This document shows, piece by piece, positions 45,030 through 59,210 of a stretch of DNA of 64,000 nt. The translations under genes and the position numbers were made by a program. Under the pieces are notes generated by a model. That model worked only from the letters and a program-made list of their open reading frames with translations. It did not search any database and had not been told where the DNA came from. Position 1 is the stretch's first letter, and each line of letters begins with the position of its first letter. Source of the DNA: Paracentrotus lividus (taxonomy: Eukaryota > Echinodermata > Echinoidea > Camarodonta > Echinidae); the NCBI GenBank assembly GCA_940671915.1, contig CALNVZ010003426.1:51316379-51380378 (forward strand), given 5' to 3'.

Positions 45030-48000
45030 TTAAGAACGATCTTCTCCGTACTTTGCCCGATATCAACCCTTTCTCATCTCTCCATCTAAGCCCGTCGGTG
45101 ACGGCTTATTCTAAAACAATTCTCTCGCCTTATTGAGCAATGGATGATTTCTGCTCTGCAACAGTTGTCTACAGTTGTCGGTTTTCTTCTTGAACATTAA
45201 TCGACCGACATAATAGTGAAGTCCCTTGAGAGAGGATATCGCAGCGTTATAGCCCAGGTACCCCGAAGCTTTAGGATACGCCATATCCTAAGAATAGAGG
45301 TCGAAGCAGCAGATCCTGTCTGGATTGATCAATTAAACATATTAATAATAAGCAAGATACCAGATGGATTTTGAGGAACTGACAACATAAAGCTCGTTAA
45401 AGGTAGGAGTTAACATTGCCTATTATAGTAATATGAAATTATCTCATAAGGTTTAATTTTATAGATGAAATATATTTCTTAACATCGTCTGGCAATCAGC
45501 ATAAAATTGCAATATTGTTTAATTTAGGAATAATCATGGAACCCTACAACAGGGTTGGTTATCCTGCCATAGTAAATCATTGTCATAATTATCATTCTGC
45601 TTAGATCGATCCTGCCAAGTTTATTAAACACTGACCATTATTTTGTTATCTTCTGCGTGTAATAATTTGTTAAAGTTTCATTCATTTATTCAGGATGGCA
45701 TAATCTGGGGTCGGAAATCTTTCTCCCTAGAGTGCCCTCCATAGCAGTGTCAACATAAGTAAACAATATAGCCATATTTGTTTTTGTCTCAAACTGTATG
45801 GATCGGAATCTTTATACCCCGTGTTACGTTTTTACTCTCTCCCTCTTTGTCTCACTCTCTATCCCTCCATTCTGTTACATGGTTGCTTCATATAATTCAA
45901 AGCATTGTTACTTCATGTCTGGAAACTGACATAGTTTAATTTCACTGGAGCGATTGATATTCATATAATATCTATATTTACTCTGATTTCCTGTTGCTTT
46001 CACTTTCGTTTCAATCTTTGCGGAAGGGAGAGCCATTCAAGAATTCAAAAGTAATAAAATTATATTGACAATAGTTCATTTAGCGTTAACCTCATTGTTT
46101 CCTCGATTATTTATTTGCCCCAATCATGCCAATGATTATATTAAAGGAGCATAAAAGGACCTTTCTCCTTTAAACATTCTAGTTTCCCTATTGGAATAAG
46201 ATATTTCCCTGTTCTATTAATAGTTATCCAAACACTGCCAAATAAGTTATAAGACTAGGTTTAATAACACACGTCTTATGAGAGCCAACACATAGACGGG
46301 GCCAGGTCACTGGAACCATGATGTACTTGCTGTAACACAGAAGTTAACATATCGAATTCCTCATAAGAATCAATTCCCCCCTAAAATATATACAATTTTA
46401 AAAGGTGTGTAATTTGAATATAGTTGCTAAACATTATGATTGCTAAAAATACCTGGATATCTTTTCTTTCAGGAAGGGGGCCTTTTTATTATTATTATTA
46501 TTATTATCATTCTTATTATTTATTTATTTACTTTTTTTTAGGAAGGAAGTTTTCGAAGAAGGGAGAGCCCATCGTTTCCTTGCGTTAAATGTTTTTTATG
46601 TATTTTGCGCTCTCCTTAGCATTGTCTTAGGATTTTACAAAGTAATCTTTTATTTATTTTTTTGGTTAAAATATAGTTCACTTTGAGCTTGGTTCAATCA
46701 ATTTTCTTAACTGCGAGGTAACGGCAAAGGCTAATCTTAGAAAGACATACGAGACTTAAATGAAGATGTAAGTTTCCATAACCAAGCTGCCCATATCTTG
46801 GCTCATACCCACTTAATGTTCTTTTCATCTCCTTTGATGGTACATGCATTCCGAGTATTCCGTTGTTCTTTGAAGAAAATGTTTAGCTCATGAATCCCCC
46901 TGAGAGCACTTGTGTGATTGCAAAATGAAAAGTGCACGTACGCAGCTGGCAGACGTCGGGTTTTGATGAATTGGAATTAAATGAAAGAGGGCTAAACACC
47001 CTTTTCACATTGCTACAAGACGCCATTCGTTATGTTCATGTCGTGTATGAGTTGTGCACAACCCTTCTGTAAATCTACTCACATGACTGTATACGTACAT
47101 GATGTAGATAATGAAGAAGAGTGGTGATGATGCCAAGGATTTTTTTACAGTGACCTAAATATTACTCAGTGTGTACAGCTGTTGATTAAAAAAACGAACT
47201 CTGTCGATTTGCGGCTTGCAGATTTGGTTTCGTGACTCCTTTTTCTCGAAGCGAAGTACCATGACTTATTGTTAATCATCAACATTGACCAAAGGTTATT
47301 GCATCTCTACAAGGGATTATGTTAAAGGGATTCCGTAATTATGGGAAGACTGGAAAATCTGATCTACGGGCCATAATTCAATTCGGAATCGAATTATCAT
47401 CACATTTTTTTTTACTATAAGAAAATGTGAAAATATATAGAGTTGACAGGGGATACCAGAGATTTTATTCTCCATAGACTGCTATGTTAAATAAATTACA
47501 TAAAGGTATTCAGGAAAAGTTATGAAATCTTATTTTAAAATCATTTCAATCCTGGCCGTTGTTCCCCTGAGCATCATTACAAAACAAAAACATCAAGCCT
47601 CACAAAGTTACCATAGTAAGAAAAATATCTTGTTAGCGTAAAATCTCTCTTGTTAAGGTACCATCGCTGTTATACCACATTCATTTCAACGTGTTCAAAA
47701 CAGAAGGATACTAAAGGTGACTTTTTTCGTATCTCACCCTGACACTTTAGTGAATGAGAGACCTAAGCTGGATTTTGGAAATCTATTGATGCCATGGATA
47801 ATGACAAAACACCGCCTCCCCTTGATAACAAACTTGGAAGTGCCCTTGCAATGGTATGTAAAGGGATTGGTAGAATATAATTAGTACCTGGACAATTTAC
47901 CAAGAAAATTAAAACAGTGCCATATCCATTTTCCTAAACCTTCAAAATCAATACTAATTTGGTCATTTTCGATTTTATTTATTTAATTTACATCCATATT

Positions 48001-48603
48001 CAAGACTTTTACAGGTCGGTATGGCATTATATCATATCAACATACATGCTGCACAGACAGTACCTTTCAAGAAAAGTAAATTTATCATTAAAATGATTAA
48101 TGTATGTACAGTTTTTCTGAAAGACACAAAGAGGGACAAAATTAATCTTTTCAATAGGTTATCTTGATATCATTTTTTTTTTCAAACGGATATTTCTCGA
48201 AATCAATTCACCACATCATGTAGTATATTAATAGTACAAGGCATGGCTAATTGAACGATTGGTTTTCATTTTTGCGTCAATTTTCCTGACGAGGTTCCAG
48301 GTTTTCTGTCTCTTATGTAATTATATTTATAATTAGTCTCCGGGGTCTTATTAACGTCAGTGTTTTTTATTCAAATTGATTGCAAATATTGAATTGATTT
48401 CTGGAAGCTCCTTGAAACTACCATTACACAGGGGATTTCACAGCAACAAGTTTTTAGGGTTAATTAGCAGGGTAATGCAACAATATTGGTCATTATATAT
48501 GTTATTTGCATTGTTATAGTATTAAATTCAAAAGGAAAGGCTTGATAAATAAGATATACTAACTGTACTAGGCAATAATCATGATTGTACAAACATAAAC
48601 TTA
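45030..48603. other. Long unique AT-rich stretch, no gene seen
   Basis: About 3.6 kb with no open frame of interest, no inverted repeat noticed and only a short TTA run (46488-46520). It could hold noncoding exons or regulatory DNA, but nothing in the sequence shows this. Confidence 0.5.
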
Positions 48604-48671
48604 TGAGTAGAAATTATTCAACTGGATTTACCTACCTCAAAACGTAAGTCCAGTTGAATACTTTATACTCA
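48604..48671 (+). other. Perfectly paired hairpin
   Basis: TATTCAACTGGATTTAC and GTAAGTCCAGTTGAATA pair over 17 bp with one G-U, and GAGTA/TACTC closes the base, around a loop of about 13 nt. The size resembles a microRNA precursor, but a tiny MITE remnant is as likely. Confidence 0.4.
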
Positions 48672-48894
48672 TCAGTTTATACATGACTTACATGGATGGT
48701 TGAGAACATTCATAGAATTTTGAAGGTACAAAGTTTTACACAACTACTTACATGGAACTATGGAACTAAATAACTGCATACACGACATGGACTCCTACTT
48801 GGTTTCGGCAAATGAGCTAGTTTGGTAGGAAAATAGGTATCTGCCTATTGAAATTTGACTTACCACTCAAGTTGACATTGTTGCTTGTTGGCAG

Positions 48895-49035
48895 CACACA
48901 TACACATTCATAACACACACACCCACACACACACACACACACACACATCCTCTCACCTCACAAACGCACACACTCACGCAAACCCACATAGGCACACACG
49001 CAGCCGTTCCCCACAGTACACACTGAAACACACCA
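48895..49035. repeat. CA microsatellite
   Basis: Interrupted and pure CA repeats. Confidence 0.9.
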
Positions 49036-49089
49036 ACCTAAATGTATACACACGCACCATACCCCGTCAAAAATCTTTACACAGTTTAT

Positions 49090-49500
49090 TTTAGTTTAGT
49101 TCAGTTAATGAATGAAAATTAAATATAATTATATTATATAAGATATTACAAAAATGTTGAAATCCAACATAATAAAAAAATAACAACTTTACTATCGATA
49201 CGGTAATATAATCACTCTGTATAATCACAGGTCCCTGTTCTAAAGGCATCCATAATAGGGCACAATCATTTGTCATATTTTTAGTCAAAGGGAGCCTGAG
49301 CTTTCGATCCTAACAGAATCTTCGTCAGAGACCAAATGGCACAGATATGTAGTGAACAAACATAGATATAGAGAAGGAAAGAAAAAGCTACATGTAGCAA
49401 GGAAGCCTAGAGAAAGAGAACGAAGGAAACAAAAGGGGTGATGTAAGAAGTGTGGGGGAGGCCAGCCAAACATTGGTTCTCAAATACTAAACACAAAACG
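49090..49500 (-). mobile_element. Probable Penelope-like or related retroelement 3' fragment
   Basis: The minus-strand motif GGTCTCTGACGAAGATTCTG and AGGATCGAAAGCTCAGG (49296-49332) is one I recall as widely dispersed at the 3' ends of Penelope-like retroelements. It resembles a hammerhead ribozyme core (CUGACGA, a 6 bp stem, GAAA). Pyrimidine-rich DNA precedes it. No reverse transcriptase frame is present. Confidence 0.35.
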
Positions 49501-50257
49501 CAATGGTTCAATTAGAGCAACTGCAGTCATGGCAATATTTCATTTTTTTCCCTTGCAAGTCTCTACATACAAGTTCAAAACGCTCCTTAGTAACACTTAC
49601 TAATATACTTTCACATTTTATACGACACATAAAGCTTCTACATTTCAACTGGACTGGCGGTGTACGCATCCAGACTGGTAAATCGAGCAGCAAGATATGG
49701 GATACGTGACGAAGTATACCTTATTAAATCATGTAAATACCCTCGATCTATTTTTTTTCCCGTAAGGGAGTCTTTGCTTCACTGTTTATTTTCAGCATTG
49801 ATCTCACCCTGGGGTATAAGCTTGCGCCCTCTTGATTTTCTCCTGGGGGGGGGGGAGGTGTTCACAAAAAACCTAAGTAGACTTAAAGTCTCTCTTGAAC
49901 TCTAAACGCATCCTATATCGTGCAATATCATTGCTAGACTTCTCAATGGCGTGCATCACCTGAGCATGATTTGACCAATGAGGTGATTCGTAATTTACTA
50001 CAAGCAACTATGAATTTAAGTCCAAATGTGCAAGTGCAAGTGTACTTAACTCTTCGTGAACCACCTCCACCCCCCCCTGTTCATAGGACCTCGGTAATAA
50101 AATTATTATGCCAAGCTCTTTTTCATAAGGGTTTCAGTGTGCTGTGTGATTCTCGCTTTGTGTGGTAAGAAAACATATTAAACACAAACTAACTCTACTT
50201 CTATTATACATTCTTCAGCAATTATATCATGGACATGTGAGTTGAGACATTTAGTTA
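49501..50257. other. No gene seen
   Basis: Unique-looking DNA with a G-run (about 49844-49854). Short open frames overlap on both strands and none shows a domain. Confidence 0.45.
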
Positions 50258-50302
50258 CTAAAATGGCGCTCTTGTCCCAGAGCAGAAAATGAGCTTGGTC
50301 TA
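50258..50302 (+). repeat. Dispersed short repeat, copy 2
   Basis: AATGGCGCTCTTGTCCCAGA then CAGAAAATGAGCTTG; same orientation as 22707-22753. Confidence 0.5.
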
Positions 50303-51232
50303 ATAATTTTGCCCGGGCTGTATCTGCATTTCTCATATGCCAACACCTCTTTCTGTAAACGCAGTTTGAGAGTTTACCCTATACGCTAGCTCGTGTTGAC
50401 TTTGATAATAGCACAAATCTGACCATATATATTCAATCAATAAACATTGGATATGGAAATGCATATAGCGACAGCCTGCCATATACAAATCGAATCCTTC
50501 TTGGATTCCACTCACATAGGATGTATTTAGGTTGTAATTGGCGGATGGCGTGCAGGATTGCATTTGCAGCCAAGGTCAACGGCGACAGTTTGATGATGTA
50601 TTTGTATAATTTTGTGTTATGTTGGAGTGGTTATTTGATATACTTCTATGTCCTACGTATTGCAGCATTTTTTTTTTCCTGTTGCACACAACGAACTGTA
50701 TAAACAGAGAGGCCTGTTAATTCGTATATCCTACAATAAAAAGAAACCACGTTAGACTTAAAAGGACCAAAAAAGAAGAAAAGAAAAAACTTGTTTAAAA
50801 TATTTAAAAATTTCCAAATTCCCCTATTATATGAATGAGGAGAATCGGAAAAATATTTATCATTTCATTTTCAAAACTTACTGACTCATTGTGAATATAA
50901 ATTCATTATACCGTTCTTGAAGTGGACCCAAACACTTCAAAGTCAGTAAACCAATAACGCGGTTGTCATGGTTGTTGCTTCTTAAAATCCCTGACCTAAT
51001 TCGCATTGTCAAGTTTGATTAATCATTAATTAATTACTAGACACAGACTCTCTCCAAATATCTTGATAGGATTACAGTATATGATAATCGAAAAGAGGAT
51101 AAAGTCGATTGTATACATGGTATAGGTCAATACTACCAGGATGACCTAGGGAATTGAATTAGAATCGAGGTTGAGGGTTTTTAATTTACGACTTTTGAGA
51201 TATATCAAGTAGACTATATGAGTTGATTACTC
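50303..51232. other. No gene seen
   Basis: AT-rich DNA without recognisable features. Confidence 0.5.
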
Positions 51233-51234
51233 GA

Positions 51235-51266
<32 letters not shown>

Positions 51267-51314
51267 TTGATGGGTTGGTGGTTGGAATAGGAAGCCAAAA
51301 TTTGCGACGAAGTG

Positions 51315-51350
<36 letters not shown>
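51233..51350. repeat. TTGA repeat and T28 run
   Basis: A GATT/TTGA tetranucleotide tract (51233-51260), then a T-run at about 51323-51350. Confidence 0.9.
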
Positions 51351-52670
51351 GTATAGTGATTGTTAAATATTTAATTTAGAACACAGGATAGATACGGAAG
51401 ACACAAGTTTATCTGGAACTTCTTTACCACAGGTACATTATTCATACTGTTTATCTGATAACAGGATGTTTGTCTGATAACAGGATGTTTGTCTGATAGA
51501 GCTACGATAGTTGTACAGATTCTATATCAGTATAAATCCAAGGACAAAATAATTATAATGTACTTGTTTATAAAGTCAAGAGCGCTAATCACAGTGATCA
51601 TACTTATAACGAATGCGTTAACAATGATGTATGGAAGTTTCCATTGTTCATTTGACAATCACGTATATTAGCTGATCATGACAGTCTCTTAGGGGCTCAT
51701 ATTATTTTACAGGTTATTTACAGCCTTTAAGCGAAATGTAACAATGCTCTGTGGACAGATTGTTGGCTCATCATACAAGTATTGTAAATGTTGATTGATT
51801 AACACAGACAGCCTGTCTGAAAAGATAAAAGTTACTACTAACGAAATTGATCATGATAACATTATAAAGGCATGACCGTAAACTTGAAATTAAAATTATA
51901 CAACATCATCAGTAAACGTACATTATACTTTGTGACCTTAAAAAAGGGAAACAAGTGGAAGTAAAAAGAAACATGACTGTATACATAAACATTTTTTACC
52001 TCTCGACAGATACAGAAAAAATATTGGCAAAATGGATTTAAATGTTTCTTTAGCATGTTCGGTATTCAACCAAATTATGAAGTTCTTACTGAGGTATGCA
52101 TTGATGTATTCATATAATACGAAGGTAAAAGAAAATGCCGCGTTAATAGGAACAATTGTGGATATAGGAAAGTAAATATTGATTAGAGCAAGAAGCAAGA
52201 GATCGAACAAAATAATTGTTAGTATGTGTATATCGAATATAAATCTTCCAGTGCTTTTAACAAATTAGATGAGAGATTGCAACACATCGTATTATGTTCT
52301 TGACAAAGCGTCAGAAACATTTTTTATTTCCTTTTCGGAATCAGTGTCATATTTCATATATCCTCATTTTAGGTGCTGGTGAATCCATTAGTTAGGTATA
52401 CCTTCTGTTCAAAATACATTTTTCCTCAAAAATGACATTCATGCTGGGGTTAAATATATCAATGTAACTGGTGACATATTATGTATAAAACATAGTATCT
52501 CGGGCCCAAAATTAATTCAACGCATGAGAGGACTGTAATCTTTGCGTATATGAGATTGTGTATGTACTTTATTATAAGCAATATGTTTAGATTAATTTGT
52601 TCCTCTCTTGAGTTGTTGGTATTTAAAATAAGTTAACCAGACCACCAGTGAGCTTAGAAGCGCCTTAAAA
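51351..52670. other. No gene seen
   Basis: AT-rich DNA. A 20 bp direct duplication (TGTTTGTCTGATAACAGGA) lies at about 51447-51490. Confidence 0.5.
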
Positions 52671-52673
52671 ATA

Positions 52674-52968
<295 letters not shown>

Positions 52969-53379
52969 CGCCCTTTGTAGCACTCTTTGCCTTCAAACAT
53001 GCATGGCATGGGAAAATATAAAAATAAAACAATATTTGTTTTACCATTTTCGTGGGCAGACACACTACCATAAATCATTACTATTATAGACCTTGCTTAG
53101 AAATTGCAAAGGTTTTCCCCTGCTGTTGGCCGTTCGTTTTAATTAGCGCAATATTTTTGGATGGGTTATCAAAATGTCTAACGTTGTGTAATTGATTTAA
53201 ATGTTATTGCCTTGAGGATTTGACAAACATGGCTATAAGCAAAGCAAACTATATCTGCAGGGCATAGGTAACAAATTTAAAAAAATCTGTAGATAGCACA
53301 TGTTCAGTATCTTTCTCATTTAACTGAAATGTTTTGATTTATCCTGTGTTAATAGTCATGACAAAAAATAGTAATGATG

Positions 53380-53630
53380 ATTTTGTTCTTACAATACACA
53401 ATAAACCCAGAGGGACCTTATTTACAAGCTCTGCTTTTGGGGTTCTTCATTTCTCATGTAATGCAAGTTCATTTAGAATCATGTTATATATTATGTATAT
53501 GAATATTTTGTTCTTTGCCAGATTGTTTCGTATTTATTTATTCATTCGTTATCATGTATCAATTTTATTAATTGGAAAGCTATTGATTTGATATGAGAAA
53601 TAAAAACGACCTGAACTGAACTTAACTGAA
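53380..53630 (+). mobile_element. Probable LINE 3' end with CTGAA tail
   Basis: AATAAAAACGACCTGAACTG followed by AACTTAACTGAAC is a typical L2/CR1-type tail. Upstream TTTACAAGCTCTGCTTTTGG and the T-rich stretch would be its 3' UTR. No coding part is left. Confidence 0.45.
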
Positions 53631-53753
53631 CAATCGAAAGCTCGGCCATCATTTCCTTTGTACATCCGTTTCCTACTTCTAGTTTAAATCATGTATCATG
53701 TTACTGGGTGATGGGTTGTGATTGAGAGCAATTAACAGAATTAAAAAAAGAAG

Positions 53754-53809
<56 letters not shown>
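53754..53809. repeat. A56 homopolymer
   Basis: An uninterrupted A run of about 56 bases. Its length may be imprecise in the assembly. It could be a retroposed poly-A tail, but no retrocopy was recognised upstream. Confidence 0.85.
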
Positions 53810-53811
<2 letters not shown>

Positions 53812-54479
53812 TCTGTACTTATTTCCTCGTTAAGATATTAAATAGATCAACAAAATTTTATTAAATCTTCACAACGAATCATAATTGATTCACATTTACA
53901 TAAAGGACTCGAATAGAAGAAGGAGATTATGCATGTCTTTTTCCAATGGACTGTGGTTTGCGGGATATTATTTGAGATCCACATCTGTCTTAACTGTTCA
54001 GTCATAATTAATTTGCCTTAACCGAGGGTTAGTTATTCGATAAAATAGACATGACATAATTATACGAATAAATTATAATTTTACCGTTCTAGTTTTGGTC
54101 CACGCCCAACGTAAAAAGGTTGCATGCCTCTTGTTTGATAACATTTCAATACTTTAAGCCTCACTGTCGTTTCCGAAAAGACTTCACATCGTAACAACAT
54201 TCACCATATTGCTGATACGGTGAAACGCTATCTTTCGTTCGTCCCGAGACGGTCTATGTGATCGTCTCCACTGTGCATTTGGCGCATCATTCAGACAGGG
54301 CGCTCAACTCTTCTTATCAATTATTACTTATAATACAGAGAAAAGTACATTAAGACGATTCACGCCAGTGGGAACCGACCCCAAACCCGGAACGAAAAGA
54401 GCAAAATATTATATATATTACCACAAATGGCAAGCTGGTAGTCGAATTGGAGTTGGTTTCACAAGTGTGACTACGCTAA
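53810..54479. other. No gene seen
   Basis: AT-rich unique DNA. Confidence 0.5.
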
Positions 54480-54481
54480 TA

Positions 54482-55400
54482 CAGGGCGTCCCGAAAAGAA
54501 CTATACACTTTTGAAATGGCTGCCAAATGAAAAATATTTGATTTTAGGTAACGAAATTTACATGTATGGAAAGCTCATTATCCCAACTTTCATATGACAC
54601 CAAAAAGTCCGAAAATAAGTCATGCATGAATGAGCAGCGTTCACTTTTGTAAGGGGTATAGAAATTAGGGTGCGCAGGAATTGCCCTACCAATTTGTATG
54701 AGGAAAGTCATTTGGAGCTTATGGGATTGAGGATGATATGCAGAATTACTGATCAATTATGATGAGTTGGGGTTTGCTAAGAAAATTGGAGAATTGGGAA
54801 TTATGATTTCATGCATGAGTGAACAGGAATATGTATTTCCTATTATAGCATTGTAGCCTTCCAAGTTGTCTTCAGTGGTGTGTTAGTGGTAGTCAGGATG
54901 GGGTGCAGAACAAGTGAGATGCAGGGTAAGATTTTTGATCCCTTATGATGATTGTTTTCATGATCTTTTGGATTGTCTGAATGTCCAACATCAGTGGCAT
55001 TTTTTTTTCTTCAACAAACAGGTTGTGCATCGAAAGAGGAGGAGGACACGTTGAGCATTGAACGTACAGACTTTTATTTTAATTTTGCATTATTAGATTT
55101 TTTTTCCTCCTTCTTGTTTTGTTACAGGATGGATGAAACAAGTGTAAAATCGAAAAGAACAAAATTCAACTGAAAATAAAGACTGACATGTTAATATCAC
55201 AAATTTGTGTTACACTGTACCATATTCCTTTACAAAAGTGAATGCTGCTCATTCATGCATGACTTATTTTCGGACTTTTTGGTGTCATATGAAAGTTGGG
55301 ATAATGAGCTTTCCATACATATAAATTTCATTACCTAAAATGAAATATTTTTCATTTGGCAGCCATTTCAAAAGTGTATAGTTCTTTTCGGGACGCCCTG
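54482..55400. mobile_element. Mariner-type long-TIR palindrome, 919 bp
   Basis: CAGGGCGTCCCGAAAAGAAC and GTTCTTTTCGGGACGCCCTG are perfect inverted ends bounded by TA (54480-54481 and 55401-55402). The arms (54482-54663 and 55229-55400) are highly similar, so this is the youngest-looking palindrome of the window. The unique centre has no transposase. Confidence 0.9.
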
Positions 55401-57027
55401 TATAAAGGCGGACTGCATTGCCTGGGAGAACAAGAAAATGGCGCCTAGATATCATATATATCACCACGCAATCGTCGCTTTAATAATGGATTCGCTTTTT
55501 GAAAAAAGGGGGAAAAATGGTTGGATTTAGATCTTTCTCAGGCGGATTAAGGGCGTTAACGTTTTGCATCGGGTCATGGGTAATGTAGCAAGCGCAATTA
55601 GCGTTAAACCGAGTTGATTGCCTGAAACTCATTTCTGATTGCGAAAAATTACACGGTATGCTCGACATATTATTGAATATTCCATTTGCTAAGATATATT
55701 TAGAGCCTGGGAAGCAACACATCTTTTGAAGTGCAAAAATGAGAGAAAACAAACTAGAAACCCCAAAACAAATAAATAAATGAATGAATAAATAAATAAG
55801 TAAGTAAATAAATAAATAAATAAATAAATGATAACACAATAATTTCTATTAAAACCTTCTAAAAGGTTTTTTCTACCATGTCTACGAGTATAAACAAAAC
55901 CTAGATAAAAAAATTTGGGAAAATAAAAATAAAACAAACTGAACCCTGAAATCTTCAGGTTTCATTTTCTTTTAACGCATTGAAATGCACTTGTGCTAAA
56001 TAAAAATGCATTTGTGCTAAATAAGAGGGTAAAATGGTTGCCTATTTTTTTTACTTCGCATCCTTTATTTCCAATTATCCTGTCCACACGTAATTGCACT
56101 CCTTCAATTCCTCATAAAATACTATGTAAATACCATGCAATATCACGAATTTCCTACCAATCGTTGTATGTTTGATCCACCAGTGAAAGAAGTATTTACT
56201 GAGAAGCAAAAGGACATTAACTGTTAAATATTAATACTAAATGACCTAGGTCTTTTTGGCTCTGAACATCCGATATTATTAGTACATAACGTGTGCCAAT
56301 TACGTCAAATTATCGACAGAGAACGGAAATAACATATCGTTGACATTTGCGAAGCACACGTCCAGCCTGCAGCACGGTATATAAAAGTCAATCATTTCAG
56401 AATGGTGAAAGGAGTTTTCTCTTTTTCTTCTTCTCCTTAAATGGCCGTTCAAAATCAAATTACCAACAATTCTTACATCTGCGCAATAATCAAAGTTAAC
56501 GGCAGGGGTAGGCGTTTCAATATGGGAGAACCTCAGAAAAAAAGTCCCATACTAAAATTCGACGCTCAATATCGAGAGTAGCTCAACCATTTAAAGAATT
56601 GAGATATATGAAAGCTCAGAGCCCGACGCACTACTCAAGAAAAAATGCATTTGACTCAGAATGACGAAACATCTTCAAAAAAAGGTGTCAGTTTGCGTAA
56701 TTTGCAGACACGTGTTTCTTTTCTTGTTTTAGGAGGTAAAATCTTATTGCGGATAGTCAGTTAGAGATTTACAATACATTTTCAAAAATTATTTACGATT
56801 CATGACGAAAATATAACTCTGGAGACCTAAGAGAATAAATTATAGAGGACATGCCCAATTCTGCTTTCTATCAAAGATGAATCAAGAAGTGGTCAAATCG
56901 ATAGCGCGTCTTACGAAATATTGAGGCCTATATTTTAAGTTATTCCAGGAGCTTTCCCCCGTTTCATTTCATACTGAAAGCTTAAAATTGTCAATTGGTT
57001 GTAACTATCGTAGAGAGATGATGATAC
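55401..57027. other. No gene seen; AAAT/AAAG repeat tract
   Basis: A tetranucleotide AAAT-type tract lies at 55768-55830. The open frames at 55480-56175 overlap it or lack support. Confidence 0.5.
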
Positions 57028-57327
57028 TTGGTTAGTTACAGGGCAGAGAATAATTATATAGATTACTTGTTTGATCAAAATCCTCTCAGAAATAGTTGTA
57101 TAAAAGGTCACAAGAAAGTCAATATGACGGTAATAAATGTTGAGTCGTCAGAAGTTATAAATCTTGCACTCAATTTATATGTTACTAAAGTGTTAAAGCT
57201 CCTTGATCAAACTCAAATGGGCACCCAAGACGCGTTAATACAGCCATTTAGCAAGTATACATCGGTAGTTTTGTTCCTGTCCTACGGGTCACGAACCTGT
57301 ATAATCCAAAGAAAAAGTAAAACTTAA
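57028..57327 (+). CDS. Unrecognised open frame, possible exon
   Basis: A 99-codon forward frame, not low-complexity, preceded by an acceptor-like TTAGTTACAG (57040). It contains NNYIDYLFDQNPLRNSC, NVESSEVINLALNLYVTKV and QDALIQPFSKYTSVV. No family is recognised, no clear donor or poly-A signal was found, and the composition matches the surrounding AT-rich DNA. It may be chance. Confidence 0.25.
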   Translation: MVSYRAENNYIDYLFDQNPLRNSCIKGHKKVNMTVINVESSEVINLALNLYVTKVLKLLDQTQMGTQDALIQPFSKYTSVVLFLSYGSRTCIIQRKSKT

Positions 57328-57719
57328 AGAAAATAAAAGTGAACTTCTAGAATAATTTTAAATAAAGAAGCATTTCATCTAAGCTGTCAACATATCTGAG
57401 TAGAGTAGGCCTACACGGGTGGGCTGATCTAGGATCACATGGGGACGCCCCTGCATTCTCAATTACACTAAGTCTACATCTAACATAGATATTTCTGTCA
57501 ACCTGGTTCTGAAATCTTGTCAGGTTGTGAGCGATAAATAATCGAAGTATATGAGGCTTTATTAGGGGGACTAAAGCTTACTGGCAGTATGAATAAATCT
57601 CTCCGATTTCTTGAAATTGATGATCTTATTACCATTGATATGATTTGATGTGTTTGGATGGGTTTCTATCAGATCAAACACAATTTCATTATATATGATG
57701 CAGATACTTACAAACGCGC
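57328..57719. other. No gene seen
   Basis: AT-rich unique DNA. Confidence 0.5.
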
Positions 57720-57745
57720 GAGAGCGTGTGTGTGTGCGCGTAAGT

Positions 57746-57778
<33 letters not shown>

Positions 57779-57815
57779 TGAGGGTGTGTATGTGTGTGTG
57801 TGCGCTTGAGTGTGA
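57720..57815. repeat. TG microsatellite
   Basis: Interrupted and pure TG repeats. Confidence 0.95.
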
Positions 57816-59210
57816 ATGTTTAAAGAGAGAGATATAAATATAGATAGTGTTGGGGGAAAGAGGGGGAAGGAGTAAGATAAAGGAGGTTTCATCAAATTTC
57901 TTTTAAGAAGTGGTTGGCAGTGTGGAGAGACCTTTGTAGCGATCGGCGTTTCCGCAAACTTCCGTTTCTCTCTGGTAGCGCTGCTTTATTTAGGTTATGT
58001 TAACATTTTCACTTGATTTATTTAGGTCTATTGCACCGCACCTTCTTCACAAGGAGTTCCTTAGGCAATTAGGTGAACTACAAAGAAGATGAATACTAAT
58101 AAAATGTTGGAAGGGTTATACAACGAAGAGAGTTTCAATAAGAGAAGGATGCTTGCATAAATCTAGGGCTCTCTTTTTAAAGAGACATGTTCTCTATCTT
58201 TCTCTCTTTCATGAAACGCCTCGTTGTTTTTAGTTAGGTGTTTTTTCTTTTTTCTTTTCTTCTATGTTTTTCTGACGTTCAGTAAAACTGTAAAATTTAC
58301 ACCTATTTAGTCTATGAAACGGGTATCAAGGGAGAGCAGCTTCTGTTTATTGGGTGTCCTGCTAAAATATTGTGAACAAATAAATAAATAAATCACACAC
58401 AACATTGTACGACATTTTATTTACATGCATATAGTATGTAGATATTTAGTAGTCTGATCAGGTGACGATACAACATCATATGGTCAATCAATGTTTACAT
58501 GTTACCATCGCAACTACTTAAAAGCTGTAATTGAAATCATTTTACATTGTCGTAGAGCCTGTAACACCTCTTTAAAAAGATGGGAGACTGGATACATCTC
58601 CAGTGTCCTCAATGTATATTTGACACCGCTAAATGAAATATGTAAAATTAGACTTATATTTTATATTTTTGCCATCTGTGCAAAAATGGAATCCAGTAAT
58701 AATTCCACACAACCATGAACATGCTAACAGCCTTGGGTTACTAAAATATCGACAGCCTATTGAAAGATAATGGACCGTATATGTGTCAAAATTACTTGAG
58801 TTTATTCGAAGTGCGCGGTTGCTATAATTACCAATTCCAGGATTTCACAACACAAAATATAAACTATTTTATGAAATATTGTACTTGTTTTTGCTGTACA
58901 CTTTCCCTTATTAAATTGGTGCACAGTGTGCGCCCCTAGTCACTCGTGTCCCGTTGCTGTGGAATGAAATCAAATCATGCGTATGTTTTGTATATCTCAC
59001 CAGGCAACTAACTGTACATGGAAGGTTTCATTAATTAGCCTTTAGAGCAGGCGTAATCATGGTGAATTGCAGGCGCAATAAGACTTCATTGGATTTACAA
59101 GATCAAGGCTGTCTAGTTGAAGGTCATTGAATATAAATGGCAAGAATTCCAGTAATGGTCTATTAATTCTTCATTCAATTTGTTATAACGATTTTCGGTT
59201 TAAACCTTTT
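57816..59210. other. No gene seen
   Basis: Includes a short AAAT tail at about 58377-58393 that may end a LINE remnant. No exon recognised. Confidence 0.5.
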
